From contig CM055097.1 of assembly GCA_029204225.1 (NCBI GenBank), positions 50,170,600 to 50,234,599 of the forward strand: a stretch of DNA of 64,000 bases, read 5' to 3'. The position numbers and the translations under genes were made by a program. Every line of letters starts with the position of its first letter. Within the stretch, counting starts at the first letter, position 1. Origin of the DNA: Diphasiastrum complanatum. Lineage: Eukaryota; Streptophyta; Lycopodiopsida; Lycopodiales; Lycopodiaceae. Shown piece after piece: positions 44,880-62,636 of this stretch. The notes below the pieces were generated by a model. That model did not search any database. It saw nothing but the letters and a program-made list of their open reading frames with translations, and was not told the DNA's origin.

Positions 44880-45075
44880 TCAGCCCTCTACCTGATGAAG
44901 ATGTTCGCAAACGCGAAAGTCAAGAGACACGAAACACAAGAGTTTTGCGAGCACCTGATGGGAAGACACGAACATGAAAGATTCGCGAACGAGAATCTTT
45001 TGCGGTCCAGCTTGGGAAAGTCAGACGACGGAGACGAAATGAACGAAGAGACACGAAAAATGTCGCGAAAGATTT
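44880..45075 (+). other. CGAAA/ACACGAA-rich segment
   Basis: Compositionally distinct stretch with repeated ACACGAAA, GCGAAAG and ATTCGCGAA. It resembles the CGAAAG-rich part of the LTR at 10942-11568. Probably an LTR fragment. Confidence 0.4.
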
Positions 45076-45556
45076 TCTGCCCTCACGCAATTTCTCATTC
45101 AAAGGCAAGAAGAAGACCAATGGCAAGAAGAAGCACTTCAAGGAGACCAAGGAGGAGGATGAGGCTTGAAGCTCAAAGGGCAAGATCAAATACAAGTCCA
45201 AGTACAAATGTTTTTTCTGTGGAAAGAAAGAACATTTTGCATCAGAATGTCTCAAGAAAAAGAAGACACAAGAGAGCAAACAAAACAACATTGCACATCA
45301 AGAGGAGGAGGATGAAGAAGAGTCATCCTTGATGGTTTCCAACAAACAACCATCATCCAAGAGCAACACCAATGATTCTTGGTGGATTGATAGTGGGGCT
45401 AGTTCCCACATGACATATCAAAAGGACATTTTCTCCACTTTACTTTCTTACAATGATTTACATAGATCAATCTATACTGCAAGTAGTCAAAAATGTAAGA
45501 TAAGTGGAATAGGAACCATTCCATTCCATCGTATGTTGGATCATCCAAAAGGATAA
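45076..45556 (+). pseudogene. Copia gag end and protease
   Basis: Lysine-rich segment, zinc knuckle CFFCGKKEHFASEC at 45211-45252 (the expected glycine is E), then WWIDSGASSHMTYQK at 45382-45426. The frame breaks at 45556. Confidence 0.85.
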
Positions 45557-46998
45557 ATCTTGAGAATGTTCTTTATGTTCCTAAGTTAACCAAGAATTTG
45601 CTTAGTGTTGGCAATTAATGGATAATGGCCTTGATGTACTATTTAAGCATGGAGTTTGTTCCATCCTTAGAAATGACGAATGTATAGCCAAAGGCTTTAA
45701 GCAAGGTAGATTGTTTAAGCTTCGTGCCAGTATTGTAGTGGAGAGTGTTAAATTGGAAAAGGTGGAGTTATCAAAGGTGGAACTATGGCACAAAAGGTTG
45801 GCCACCCCAACTTCAAAGCCATGGAATCTATGTGTGCAAAGGAGCTTGCAGTTGAACTCCCCAAGCATTTGTCAAAGTGTGGGAAGATATGTGAAGCATG
45901 CAGCCTCTCAAAGGCTCACAAATTACCCTTCTCAAGATCTACATCAAGATCAAGCTCTCCTCTTGAGTTCATAGCTTTTCACATGAGTCTAATGGTGGTG
46001 CCAAGTATTATGTAATCTTCGTTGATGACTATTCTAGATATTGTTGGATGTACCTCTTGTCTAGCAAATCTATGGTGTTTGATTCTTTTGTAAAGTTCAA
46101 GACTTTGGTAGAAAATCAACTTAGTACCAAGATTAAGGTATTAAGGAGTGATAATGGAGGTGAATATATCTCCAACAAGTTGATTGGCTTTTGTAGTTCT
46201 AATGGCATAAAGAGGGAGTTTTCATGTCCACACACCCCTCAACAAAATGGAGTGAGTGAGAGAAGAAATAGATCTCTTTGTGAGTGTGCTAAGGCCTTAA
46301 GGCTAGATGTTTCTCTATCCAAACCATTTTGGGGTGAAGCAATAACTTGTGCTAATTATTTGTGCAATAGATTGCCTAACCAAGCCATTGGAGGAATCAC
46401 ACCATTTGAAGCTCTATTCGAAGAGAAGCCCAATCTCAAGGATCTCAAAGTTTTTGGCTCCACTTGCTATGTACACCAATCCTTGGATACAAGGAAGAAG
46501 GATGATGCAACCTCCATCAAAGACATCTTTGTGGGATATGGTGAGAATAGCAAAGGATATAGAGTCTTCAATCCCATCACTAGCAAGGTGATAGTGAGTA
46601 GGGATGTTATTTTTGATGAAGGACATGCTTGTGATTTGGATGGTAATGCCACTAATCATCTTGATGCCAAGGATCATGCTAGGATGGAGGAGGAGCTTCC
46701 AAATGAAGAAGAATGTGAGGATCCACCTCAAGATGCAAGAACTGCAAGAAATCCAAAAACTCCAAGAAGATCTACAAGGGCAAGGACCAAGCCATTGAGG
46801 CTCACCTATGATGGTCAAGGTGATCAAAGGGAAGGCTCATCATCTTTCACATCTAACACTTTTCTTACTTCAATGCTTGATGAACCATTTTTCTATGAGA
46901 ACTACATGAGCAACTTGAGGGCTTCATCAAGAAGGAAGTTGAGGATAAGATGTGTAATGACTCATTTGAGAACAAGTTTTTATGTCTTAGTGATCTAA
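45557..46998 (+). pseudogene. Copia integrase
   Basis: Zinc finger VGHPNFK and CEACSLSKAHK (45790-45935). Core with RSDNGGEYIS and NGVSERRNRSL (catalytic D and E present); the first D region is disrupted near 45990. Then FGSTCYVHQS, FVGYGENSKGYRVF and a linker RARTKPLRLTYDG. Confidence 0.87.
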
Positions 46999-47656
46999 AA
47001 ATTGTTATGAACCAATTAAGAGTAAATTGGTTGTTTGATCAAATGAGTGCTCTCGGATTTCAGAAGAGCAAGAATGAGTTAATCACTCATTGTTTTAAAA
47101 AATGTGTTTTTTCTTTTGGAGAGACAAATTGTAAGCTTCTTATGAGAATAAGTGAAACATCCTTGAAGGACACTTATATCCATAAGCAAGTATGTAGCCT
47201 CATGAAGTTCAAGATCACTTGTAATTACAAGATTAGGAAAATCATGCTTATGTTTGATGGTTTGTGGACTATAGCATGATAAATCTTGGTAATAGTAGCA
47301 AGTACATGTTTTGTGGTCTTGATCAATGTGATTTTCACAAGACATGGAGACATCAGATTTCCTTCAAAGAGAAGCATCAAGATCAAGGAGGAGCAAGCAA
47401 GTTCATGCATCTTCACTCAATATGGAAGAAATCAAGTGCAAAGGTGCAAGGAAGAATCAAGACTCTTCAATTCATCTTGGAGGAGATCAAGATCAAAGAA
47501 GCTCTATCTTGGATATGGTGATAGGTCATGTCATCATCTTTTGGGGCTCATTAGTCATCTTCTTAACCTGAATATGATTCATTTCTAATGTCAAGATCAA
47601 GTTTTAGAATTGTAGATAGATACATCATTGTTTCCAAGGCTAGATTTGAGGATGAG
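46890..47656 (+). other. Non-RT segment between integrase and 3' LTR
   Basis: At about 46905 the linker jumps to a fragment resembling the RT segment PEGFIK. An open stretch without RT motifs follows (46950-47279), then GATCAAG-rich spacer up to the LTR. RT and RNase H are deleted. Confidence 0.65.
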
Positions 47657-48139
47657 TGTGAAAAATTGCCTACATTGGCAAATCTAGCCATGTAGAATAT
47701 TGTATATTTTGTCAATATTTTTTGTTAGACACTTGAATGGCCAAAGTGCCACTTGTCAATCCACACCTGATAGGTTACCATGAGTCTAGAGGAGTGGTTG
47801 TGTTCATTTGGTAGTGATTCCTACTTTGTAGGATCTAGACCATGATTTATGATGAGATTTATGCCTACCATGCACCTACCAAGCATGACTCTTGGATCTA
47901 GACTAGGGTTTTCACTTTAGGGCAAGAAAGTTGAGTCTACTTCCTTATTACATGCTGGATTTTCACCTAACTTTGCAAAGGAAGTGTCTTTTACTATGTA
48001 TTTCCATTCTCCATAATGAGAAGATAGAAACTTTTTGGAGAAACTTAGATTTTCTCTCTATGTATTATGATTGAGAATGATTCCAATGAGGCACACTTCA
48101 AACTCTGTCTACAGGCCGTACTACATCCTAATCTTCACA
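47657..48139 (+). mobile_element. 3' LTR of the 45-48 kb copia
   Basis: TGTGAAAAATTG..AATCTTCACA, 483 bp with terminal inverted TGTGAA/TTCACA. The purine-rich GATTTGAGGATGAG precedes it. Ends near a CTACAGGCCGTA motif shared with 34836-35222. Confidence 0.75.
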
Positions 48140-53983
<5,844 letters not shown>

Positions 53984-54349
53984 TACGTGTGTTAGGATCC
54001 CATAATTATTGAGCACATTCACTTTCCCTATGGATTTAACCTCAGAGCACACATCTACTGTCGTTAGCTTTGCTACTTCTTCCTCTTCCAACTATTTTCT
54101 CCTTATCTCCAACATCCCTATCCGTGATCGATGGAAGCTCAAAATCCTGACCATTTTCTTAGATGAAACAAATACGTGTGTTAGGATCCCATAATTATCA
54201 AGCACATTCACTTTCCCTATGGATTTAACCTCAGAGCACACATCTACTATCCTTAGGTTTGCTACTTCTTCCTCTTCCAACTATTTTCTCCTTATCTCCA
54301 ACATCCCTATCCGTGATCGATAGAAGCTCAAAATCCTGACCATTTTCTT
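53984..54349. repeat. 189 bp tandem duplication
   Basis: Copies begin TACGTGTGTTAGGATCCCAT at 53984 and 54173 and end CTGACCATTTTCTT at 54160 and 54349. Only a handful of differences, so recent or homogenised. Confidence 0.93.
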
Positions 54350-55810
54350 GATTACAACATCCTAGGCTATTAAGATTTTGGTCTTTCCTTTTCTTATATT
54401 AACACAGAACAAACTCAGACTAGTCTTGATAGTGTTGGAAAGAGACACTCAAAAACATAAAAAGTATCTCTCATGCCTAGCTCAAGACCTTTTTGCATAC
54501 CATATCCTCACTCATTCACAACTTCTTCGCTCCAAATGGCCAACAACCCTAACTTGATGTGCTCCTTTTGATACTTAGATTGAGTTTATCAATCATCCCT
54601 TCTACCATTGCAACCACTCCCTTTGTTTACTACTTGGGGGAGCCAATAAATCCAAACCGATTTCTATAGATATAGATATTGCCTTGCTAGGCAACAATCG
54701 ACAAGCATGGATGAATTGGTTGGCACAAAACAACAACTTTTCTCTTCAGACAAGGCCATTGTTCCTATACATAAAGGCTTTGACTACCAATGGCGTCCCT
54801 ACACGACGTGCCAAGTTTTCATAGAGCAAGATATTCATAGCTTGCTCATTACACTAACCGCTTTATATTTCTAACTCATACAAGGCATTCACTATGAGTA
54901 GATAATCTCATGAAGTCTCTAGCTATACTTTTTCATGCTTGTAGGTACAATAGTAATTTGTGGTTTTCTTGCAAAACAAACATGTAATTACTCAAACAAA
55001 AAAATCCAAACATGCAAGGACATTTATCAACATATGGCAGACACATTGTGCACCAAAAGTTTATGCCAATATACTCAACATTTTGAAGGTCCCAAAGATG
55101 TCAAGTTGGTTGCTTGAGAGGATGTTGATTTCACATGTTCATTGCCATAGCCGAGTTGGGGGGGTCTTGGGGGGATGGAGACTTAGGCTTCAATCTATGG
55201 ATTGGTCAATGCTCTAGAGCTCATGGGCATTATGGCCATGAAACTCTTTATGCTCCAATGCCCATGCCCATGGGCTTTATGGGCAAAATGTTTTTTACAC
55301 TTCAAAAACATGGGCTTTCTGTGTTAAGCCAAAAGGTCCCAAGGACAATTATGTCATAGGACAATCATGTCATAGGATGCTCTCAAAAATTGAGAATTTT
55401 GGTTAGGTTTCTAGGTGATGGAAAAACTAATTGAATTTGTTTTTGCTGTTTTGAATTCTACTTCTATGCCTTCACCAAGCAAATGATGAGCTGATTTTTA
55501 CTTATAAAAAAACCAGAATCGTCAAATCAATTTTTCTTTGGCAAGTGTGCTCTTCTATAGCATCTAATGAAAACAGCACAAGAAACTATACATGGAATTG
55601 TTCCTAATATCAAAAACACCATCTCTTTTCACACATGTACACACTATTTTCACTTGTTGGAATGGAGATGTAGTCATACACAGTTTGTGGAAGGACTACT
55701 AATCCTGTAACAAAATCAACCTTAAATCACAATACTACTCATACAAGCACAACTCTAAAGCCTTGCCTGCACTCCCTTTGAATTTCACCTTCCTCAAGCA
55801 GAAATTATAT
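54350..55810. other. Spacer and 3' flank of the DUF308 gene
   Basis: No gene recognised. Contains CCCATGCCCATGGGC-type short inverted words near 55260. Confidence 0.4.
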
Positions 55811-55878
55811 TCAGGCAAAAGCAGCAGCATGGTCGCCATAAAGTAGAGGTTCACGCTGAGATTGCTCTGCTCTGTTAC
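55811..55878 (-). CDS. DUF308 gene exon 3
   Basis: Acceptor ATTGTGACAG, then 22 codons including the stop. The hydrophilic tail with PLLYGDH looks like a sorting-type C-terminus but is not diagnostic. Confidence 0.65.
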
Positions 55879-57004
55879 CTGTCACAATATGGTGAAAGCA
55901 CAGTAACTCATAAAAAGCCTTAGAATATCAAGTTTAGCTTGCTATGTTTCAGATCATCTGTTGCAAAAACTAAAGGTTTGAAAACAGCAAACTGTGCAAA
56001 AATTCCGTATTGTAGGAGTTTTTCATTTAACTTAGGTGTCATATTTTGGAAGAATCAGCTTGGAGTTATAGGTTGGTAGAGCTTACCGAAGTAAGCCATG
56101 CATGCAATGAGCATCATTGCAATGCCCGACACCAGTAGATCCACGCCAAAGATGACTCCAAGGAACAACAGGCCATAACGTGGAGACAAAACTAGAATTA
56201 CTAAGGCCAAGACGAAAGACAGCACACCGCTCGCCATTACTGCCGGCCATGATGTCAAATTTCGAACTTGGTATGCCGTCAATAGCTTCAAAACACCCTG
56301 CAAGCAATCAAAATACTCTTACTTATGAATTTTAGCACCAGGTTATGTCAATACAAGATTGTCATTTTTATCTTTAGTATCAATTCCGGTGAACTTATTG
56401 GGCACCTCAGTTTTTTTTGTCAGAGAAATCTAGTGATAACAAAATTTCAGATCTAAAAGCCAGAACACTATGGGTTGAAGATCTGTACATGACCGACAAA
56501 CCATCCGCTGGCAACATAGATGAGGAGCATGCCACCCGATATTGGCTTAGTGATGATCCAAAGACCAATTGCCATATGTAATATTCCAAGCAGCAAAAAT
56601 GAACTAGTGCCAGGGGCCCCGCACATAAGGAAGAATTGCACAAGTGACAAAATTCCTCCCAGTACCAAAAGCCATGCTACAAATTGACCCACTGCCAGCG
56701 AAAAGACTATAGGAAACAATATTGCAAGGACCCCTACAGCTGAAAGCAAGGCTCCGTAAATTGACAAGAATAGAGATAGCTTGTGTAGGTGTTCTTCCGT
56801 GACGTGTCCTGTGAGGGTTCGGATGGGAATTTTGATGAAATAGACTCTGGAAACAGGCTCCACAGGTGCATCAACGGGTGCAAAGTAAGGATTTGCTGCT
56901 TGATTACCATAAAACTCCTCTACGGCTTCCTGATCCTTGACCATTCCCTGATGGTGATGCTCTTCTTGAGAATCGAATTGCCCATTATGCTCATTAGAAG
57001 CCAT
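55811..57004 (-). CDS. HdeD/DUF308 family membrane protein, three exons
   Basis: Predicted 264-residue integral membrane protein. The soluble N-terminus (about 60 residues) is rich in E, H and Q. Six or so hydrophobic segments follow (for example LFLSIYGALLSAVGVLAILF, FLLLGILHMAIGLWIITKP, VLSFVLALVILVLSP). The W-x-G spacing and the repeated two-helix units with 'GVL..' and 'G....SG' turns are those of HdeD-like DUF308 repeats, best known from bacterial acid-resistance loci. Exons are 57004-56489, 56297-56087 and 55878-55811, with GT..AG borders and matching phases. The C-terminal tail is hydrophilic (RAEQSQREPLLYGDHAAAFA). The frame extends upstream to 57025 only through non-ATG codons, so ATG 57004 is the start. 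Its role in plants is unknown to me. Confidence 0.85.
56087..56297 (-). CDS. DUF308 gene exon 2
   Basis: GVLKLLTAYQVRNLTSWPAV through MLIACMAYF, donor GTAAGC. The frame would read on to a stop at 56055 if unspliced. Confidence 0.83.
56489..57004 (-). CDS. DUF308 gene exon 1
   Basis: MASNEHNGQFDSQEEHHH through YVASGWFVGH, donor GTACAG, phase 0. Confidence 0.85.
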
Positions 57005-57062
57005 TCTTCTACTGTTTGCTTCCAACCAAAAACAGATGGCAGGAAAGAGTATGTAGCTGCTG

Positions 57063-57074
57063 CTTATAAACTCT
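57063..57074 (-). promoter_or_regulatory. Possible TATA box of the DUF308 gene
   Basis: Minus strand reads GAGTTTATAAGC about 60 bp upstream of the ATG, which would give a short leader. Confidence 0.4.
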
Positions 57075-59249
57075 CAAACTCTTGGTATTAGTTTTTCTAC
57101 TAAAACCTTCGACCTTATGTACAGTTCAAGTTAAAGCAAGATCTAGTAGGCAATTCCTTTTCTTTTGAGTTTGCAAGGGAAACAAACCGAGAAAATTGAG
57201 GCCCACAACACAAATTTAAAGGAGAGAGTAGATGATCAGAGCAGTTTACTGCTGTTGCTGCTGATAAGAAGGAAGGAAAACAATGAAATTAAAAGAAGAT
57301 CAAACACCATGTGTTTGTGGTTGAATAAAGAGGAAAATTGAAAGAGGGTTGGAAATTGAAAGAGGGTTTGACACTAGACAGATGTAATAATAAACATGAA
57401 GTATTATCTAAATTGGACTCATCGAGTCAAAAATTGGGCCAAGTGGCAGTGATGTTGTAAGTCACGTGGAATCAAGGCTTGAGTCACACTTATGGCCTTT
57501 TCCATCTGCCTCTGCCATGTGGCACGTGGGGCCCCAGGCTTTGATTCGTTCGTTCGTTATTTCATAGGTGTCCTTGGGTAGATGAGGATGTGTGATGAGG
57601 AAATCTTTTGTGAGTTATCCTCAAAAGTACCTGCATTTTCTGAATGCTTCCCAATTTTTTAATTATTACTTGTAAAAGGCTTTTTTTGTTCCCGTAAAAA
57701 TAATTGTCAAAACTTTCATGATGCCCATTTTTGGGAAATTATGCTGATTCCTTTACTATACTGCCGATTTTCCAAAGCATTGGATTAGGATGAAAAGTAG
57801 GAAGCAAGTAAGAAACACCCTTTAATAGAAAACTTATAAAAACATTAATGATAGATATATAGAAATATAGGTTGTGAAAAAGAAGCTCGGAGATATTTAG
57901 GATTCTAGAGTGGAGCTTGTACTACAACGAAGATGACAAGAGGAATAAGACATTGTTAATGAAAGCTGTCATCTCTTGAGAATGGAACTGACAACATTGG
58001 TGAAAAATTGGCATAAGAAGAATTTAATAGGACCAAAAAGTCCTTCAAATTGGGTGCTTTTGAAATATGCACTACTTTAGAAAGCTAAAATCTCCTTTAC
58101 AAGAGAATGTGACTTCAACATTTGTACATTATAGTAATCCTTCTATCATTTGAAAAGTATAGGAAATGTTAGGATAAAATTTTAAAAAAGTCAGCTTTTT
58201 AGGGCACTATTTGGGTAATAATTATCCTAGCTTTTATTAATAAACGATGGGAAAACCCATGAACATACAAGAAAATTTAAGTATATAGAATGATAAAGCA
58301 AAAATAAATGAAGCTAATCAAAAGCTTAATAAGACTTAAAATAGTAAAGTAATTACTCAAAACCAACAGCTTGATGTAAACCACTAACTAAAATAGTGCC
58401 ACTAATAGGTAGTGCAGTAAGCTTTGAAGCAGTCGCTCCTGCTAATTGAGCTCGTCGAAGAATTGAAAGTGCTTGTGAATGTTGTAATGCAATAGAAATA
58501 TGCTGATGGTGCAAAACCATCCCAAAAAACGTCCGACATGTGTCCCCGACGTCTATCCGACGTGTGTCTAACATGTTTTGATGTCGGATTGTGACGTCCC
58601 TGATTAGGTTAAAAAAAATAAAAAATGCGTAAAAAATAGCGCACACATTTTTATCGGGTTGTTCTTGGAGTGGCGTTATTGGAGAAGCGATGTTCATTAA
58701 TTGTTTTGAAACAATATTTTTGAGTTGCATTGAACATTTGGATCAAATAACAAGCTAAGCATGAGGTACTTTTCAATCCTAAATTACTTAATGCACATAG
58801 ATTACTTTTCATTCCTATATTTTATTGCATTACTTCATGTGCATTATGAATGACAATACTTTAATGCATTGCTTTATGCACATCATAAATTCCATTTAGA
58901 TTTGTATATATGATATTAATTTTTGTTTTGAAATCCGACATTGCACATGGTTTTTACGTCAATCCACATCTCGAAAAAACATTGCCCATACAAAAGCAAT
59001 GGCAATATAACACGACCATTTGCAATAATAATATATTCATAATATCAATCAATGTATTACAAAATTCTAATCAACTAAAACTTATAAACCTAATCTACTC
59101 GTCGTCGTCGTGACGTCCAGTCTGCATGAACACAAGCAAACAAACTAGCATGCCATGGAGATGAGATTTTACCTAGCGTGCCATGGATTCTTACAAAAGA
59201 GCAACTCGCTTATGTTAAACATGTCATAAAACAAATGAGAACTCCAATA
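57075..59249. other. Upstream spacer, no gene recognised
   Basis: CACGTG-containing words (57463 and 57524) lie within 0.6 kb of the DUF308 start. At 58528-58575 a GC-rich segment repeats CCGACATGTGTCC / CCGACGTGTGTC. The minus open frame 58353-58730 has no domain I recognise. Confidence 0.4.
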
Positions 59250-59477
59250 GACTATGCACATTCTTTATGCAGGTCATTTACCAAAGATGGTAAACTTGAG
59301 ATGTTTATGAAGATCCAGCGGGCTCTTGCTTGAAGTCTATATTCTTCATTGATCAAGAACTCTTGAAGATCAATCAAACTTGGCAAAGTCTTTCGAATGA
59401 CAAGACTTCGAACAATGTTAGCATGAGCATCCAACAATCCAATAAGAATAACTTGAACAAGCTTTCCTTCCTTAATG
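59250..59477 (-). pseudogene. Copia gag fragment (3' portion)
   Basis: Minus strand reads LSIKEGKLVQVILIGLLDAH and ANIVRSLVIRKTLPSLIDL, the same gag family as 28885-29625. Truncated at about 59250. Its upstream part resumes at 60326. Confidence 0.85.
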
Positions 59478-60325
59478 CTCAGGGACTCAAAAAGAGTTTG
59501 CTTTCTGTTGGAGTAATGTCTAATCAACATCTTAAGTTTGAATCTGTCAAGGATGGATGCCTTATGAGGGATATGAACCACAATCATAAAGTGGTGGTGA
59601 AAGGTTATAGAGATAGTAACTGTGGCCTTTATAAATTGGATGCTGCAAAACCAGGAGAATATGGTTTGGCTATCTCAACAACATCTCAATGTGAGTTGTG
59701 GCACATAAGACTTGGTCATTTGAGCTATTGTATCTTGAGATTGATGGCGAAGTTGAAGATGGTAATAGGATTATCGGCATTGCAGGATGATCATCATGCA
59801 ATATGTGAAGGATGCATCATGGGAAAGCATCACAAGGAGACATTCAAGAAAGGTGGAGCTGCAAGAGCTAAGAAACCGCTGGAACTTATTCACAGCGACC
59901 TGTGCGGCCCAATGAAGTCCATGTCGTGGGGGAAAGCATATTATTTTATGACTTTCATAGATGATTACTCTAGGAGGACATGGATTTATTTATTGAAGAA
60001 GAAATCCGACGCCTTTGCTCACTTCAAGGAGTTCAAGACTTTGGTAGAGAACCAACTGGATGCACGCATCAAAGTGCTAAGATCCGATAGAGGGGGCGAA
60101 TACAAATCTGGTGATTTTGAGGACTTTTGCAAGGAACACGGCATCAAAAGACAATTCACACAATCACCCATGCCGCATAGTAATGGTGTAGCTGAAAGGG
60201 AAAACAGGACTATTATGGAGAGTGCACGCTCCATGATGAAGCAAATGGGCTTGATCGATTCACTTTGGTCGGAAGCGTGTAGTGCGGCAACATTCTTGCA
60301 AAACAGAAGCCCATCAAGGCAAGCT
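59478..60325 (+). pseudogene. Captured copia protease-end/integrase fragment inside an opposite-strand gag
   Basis: About 280 codons open. It runs from the protease end (GLKKSLLSVGVMSNQHLK) through the HHCC finger (LWHIRLGHLSY, CEGCIMGKHH) and the DDE core: D in HSDLCGP, D in RSDRGGEYKS, E in NGVAERENRT. It stops at ATFLQNRSPSRQA, where the minus-strand gag resumes. There are no LTRs at its ends. This family differs from the others in the window. Confidence 0.9.
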
Positions 60326-61010
60326 AACTCATCATTCAAATCTTTCACTCTCAAAATAAAGTATTTGGACTTCCTTCACTCTTTTTCAAACAAGAAAAGA
60401 CTTGCCTTCTTAGAGTCAACACTCAGAGAAGCAGACTTGGATTCATAAAGCTTTTTCAATGAATCCCAAGCATCCTTTGATGAAGTACTCTTACCAACTT
60501 CCCATAGACGCTCATTGGTAAGACCTGATCCTCTCTTTCAACCTGTTTCAATGCATAAAGCACTCCTTGAACAACAACAAATATTTTCAAAAGGAAATCA
60601 CAAAAGTATCAAACTTCTCAAATTTCTTCTAGCACTTATACCAAGAAAATCAACACATAGAATAGTGAAATCTTGATCAACCTATGATCTATCCTCAATC
60701 TAATGACTCTTGCCATTTCCTAAGATTGAAACACACTCAAATGAATTCCCTAAATCTTGATATGCAATCTTGTATGGCACCATTTAGGCTTTTCCAATGC
60801 TCTAAAAATCGGCCAAATCCAACAAGTAATATGTGCAATCGAAATTGATCAAGATTATAAACCTATTTTGAGTTTTGATCTACAAAAGATCCAATCTACA
60901 TATGCAAGAACACGATTTTGGTGTAGAATCCAATCTAGCATGCTCTAGCATTGATATCTTCTCCAAATCATTGATAGATGTGAATGCTTCCTTCATAACC
61001 TAAAACACAA
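60326..61010 (-). pseudogene. Copia gag (5' portion) and leader
   Basis: gag reads (leftward) through STLRRQ-type and RVKDLNDELAC segments. At about 60520 an internal deletion of roughly 220 bp, relative to the copy at 29.4-29.6 kb, joins gag to the leader, which resembles 29640-30208. Confidence 0.8.
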
Positions 61011-61022
61011 GCTCTGATACCA
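61011..61022 (-). other. Primer binding site
   Basis: Minus strand reads a perfect TGGTATCAGAGC, abutting the LTR. Confidence 0.88.
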
Positions 61023-62452
<1,430 letters not shown>

Positions 62453-62623
62453 TTATAAATCATTCTCGTCATTCTCGTCATCACACAAATCTTGATCATC
62501 TGAATCTAGGTCTAAGTACAGTCGTAGATTTTCGATCGTGTCTCTTTGATAATGTGAGCTACTTTCATATTCAAACTCTTCTTCTTCTAGCTCTGAGACC
62601 ACTGATGGAAAAATCGGGTCAGC
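62453..62623 (-). other. Short acidic open stretch, function unknown
   Basis: Minus frame reads SELEEEEFEYESSSHYQ, then LDLDSDDQDLCDDENDEND and TAA at 62453. No start codon is visible before an upstream stop near 62697. It could be the tail of a transposon gene or chance. Confidence 0.3.
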
Positions 62624-62635
62624 GCTCTGATACCA
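62624..62635 (-). other. Primer binding site signature, minus strand
   Basis: Perfect TGGTATCAGAGC on the minus strand. The sequence to its right from 62637 would be an LTR end (CATCA), but no partner LTR or coding region is visible. Confidence 0.6.
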
Positions 62636-62636
62636 C

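Noticed and set aside
55811-57004. Bacterial contamination as source of the HdeD-like gene
   Set aside because: It is split by introns with consensus borders and lies in continuous plant repeat-rich sequence.
57002-57025. Longer N-terminus of the DUF308 protein starting at 57025
   Set aside because: The codon at 57025 is TTG, not ATG. The first in-frame ATG is at 57004.
58353-58730. 125-codon minus-strand frame
   Set aside because: No domain recognised; composition follows AT-rich surroundings interrupted by a GC-rich repeat of CCGACGTGTGTC type.
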